Below, piece by piece: positions 19,955 to 20,410 of a stretch of 20,410 nucleotides of DNA (position 1 is its first letter; every line of letters starts with the position of its first letter). The position numbers and the translations under genes are program-made. The stretch covers positions 1 through 20,410 of the forward strand of contig CAZWDR010000048.1 in the NCBI GenBank assembly GCA_964632365.1. Reading direction: 5' to 3'. This DNA is from ZC4RG30 sp964632365 (GTDB lineage Bacteria > Pseudomonadota > Gammaproteobacteria > Steroidobacterales > Steroidobacteraceae). The notes beneath the pieces were generated by a model. The model was not told the origin of the DNA. It was given only the letters and a program-made list of their open reading frames with translations, and did no database searches.

Positions 19955-20410
19955 CCGACAGCTCCTTCAAGACTTACGGCAAGCAGGTTCTGGGCCTCGA
20001 CGGCGAACTCCATTGGCAGTTCGCGCAGCACGGTCCGGCAGAAGCCGCTGACGATCATGTTGACCGCGTCCTCCTCCGAGAGGCCGCGTTGCAGGCAATA
20101 GAAAAGCTGCTCCTCGCTGATCTTCGAGGTGCTGGCTTCGTGTTCGACCACGGCCTGCGGATTCTTCACTTCGATGTAGGGCACGGTGTGTGCGCCGCAC
20201 TTGCTGCCGATCAGCAGCGAGTCGCACTGCGTGAAATTGCGCGCGCCGGTGGCGCCGGGCATCACTGACACCAGGCCGCGGTAGGTACTCTGCGAATGCC
20301 CGGCGGAGATGCCCTTCGCGATGATGGTGCTGCGCGTGTTCGCGCCGATGTGGATCATCTTCGTGCCGGTGTCGGCCTGCTGGCGGTTGTTGGTCACCGC
20401 CACCGAATAG
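19951..20410 (-). CDS. sufB: SUF scaffold subunit SufB (3' part; start outside window)
   Basis: About 152 C-terminal residues are in view; the frame is open to the window edge and the GTG at 20403 is an internal valine codon. The stretch VTNNRQQADTGTKMIHIG, then KGISAGHSQSTYRGLV and NFTQCDSLLIG, is diagnostic for SufB. The Cys in TQCDSLL aligns with E. coli C405, the residue proposed to accept sulfur, and the Glu in VVEHEAS is the conserved neighbour of the assembly site. The ending LPMEFAVEAQNLLAVSLEG is typical. The operon promoter and any regulator gene lie beyond the window. Confidence 0.97.
   Translation of the reverse strand, partial: YSVAVTNNRQQADTGTKMIHIGANTRSTIIAKGISAGHSQSTYRGLVSVMPGATGARNFTQCDSLLIGSKCGAHTVPYIEVKNPQAVVEHEASTSKISEEQLFYCLQRGLSEEDAVNMIVSGFCRTVLRELPMEFAVEAQNLLAVSLEGAVG

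Overview
This is a GC-rich (about two thirds G+C), densely packed chromosomal window. It reads as a proteobacterium, most likely a gammaproteobacterium near Xanthomonadales/Nevskiales-type lineages. That placement is inferred from the rpsP-rimM-trmD-rplS order, a sufBCDSUT-type operon, a 67K-type SppA and a MASE1 kinase/FixJ-type regulator pair. No mobile element, CRISPR array, rRNA or tRNA was found, and no gap between genes exceeds about 200 bases.

Layout, plus strand first. Positions 1-3856 hold two adjacent phosphorelay proteins: the 3' part of a hybrid histidine kinase with three C-terminal receivers, then a complete receiver-kinase-receiver protein. A 192-base gap carries hairpins and a good sigma70-like promoter. 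It is followed by the translation operon rpsP-rimM-trmD-rplS (4049-5944), whose tight stop/start overlaps imply translational coupling. sppA (signal peptide peptidase) follows at once and may be co-transcribed.

The middle region (7833-12345) is metabolic and accessory. A pirin-type quercetinase on the minus strand diverges from a LysR regulator, and the gap between them carries two ATC-N9-GAT boxes. Downstream of lysR, on the same strand, lie a PQQ-dependent alcohol dehydrogenase with a C-terminal cytochrome c domain and a small SnoaL/NTF2-like protein. Both have lipoprotein-like signal peptides. A strong hairpin ends this unit. After a gap rich in inverted repeats comes a two-component system: a MASE1 membrane histidine kinase and a FixJ/LuxR-type response regulator (12546-14766).

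The right third (14753-20410) is a minus-strand iron-sulfur assembly operon, read right to left as sufB (partial)-sufC-sufD-sufS-sufU-sufT. Two tandem SixA-like histidine phosphatases close it. Almost every junction is a 1- to 4-base stop/start overlap, so it looks like one transcript. The last phosphatase overlaps the two-component regulator tail to tail.

Most of the window is standard biology. The less ordinary points are the phosphatase pair ending the SUF operon, the apparently lipidated quinohaemoprotein with a Glu-to-Asp change at its metal site and a lipoprotein neighbour, the inverted-repeat cluster before the MASE1 kinase, and the paired LysR boxes. I did not find a clearly new system.
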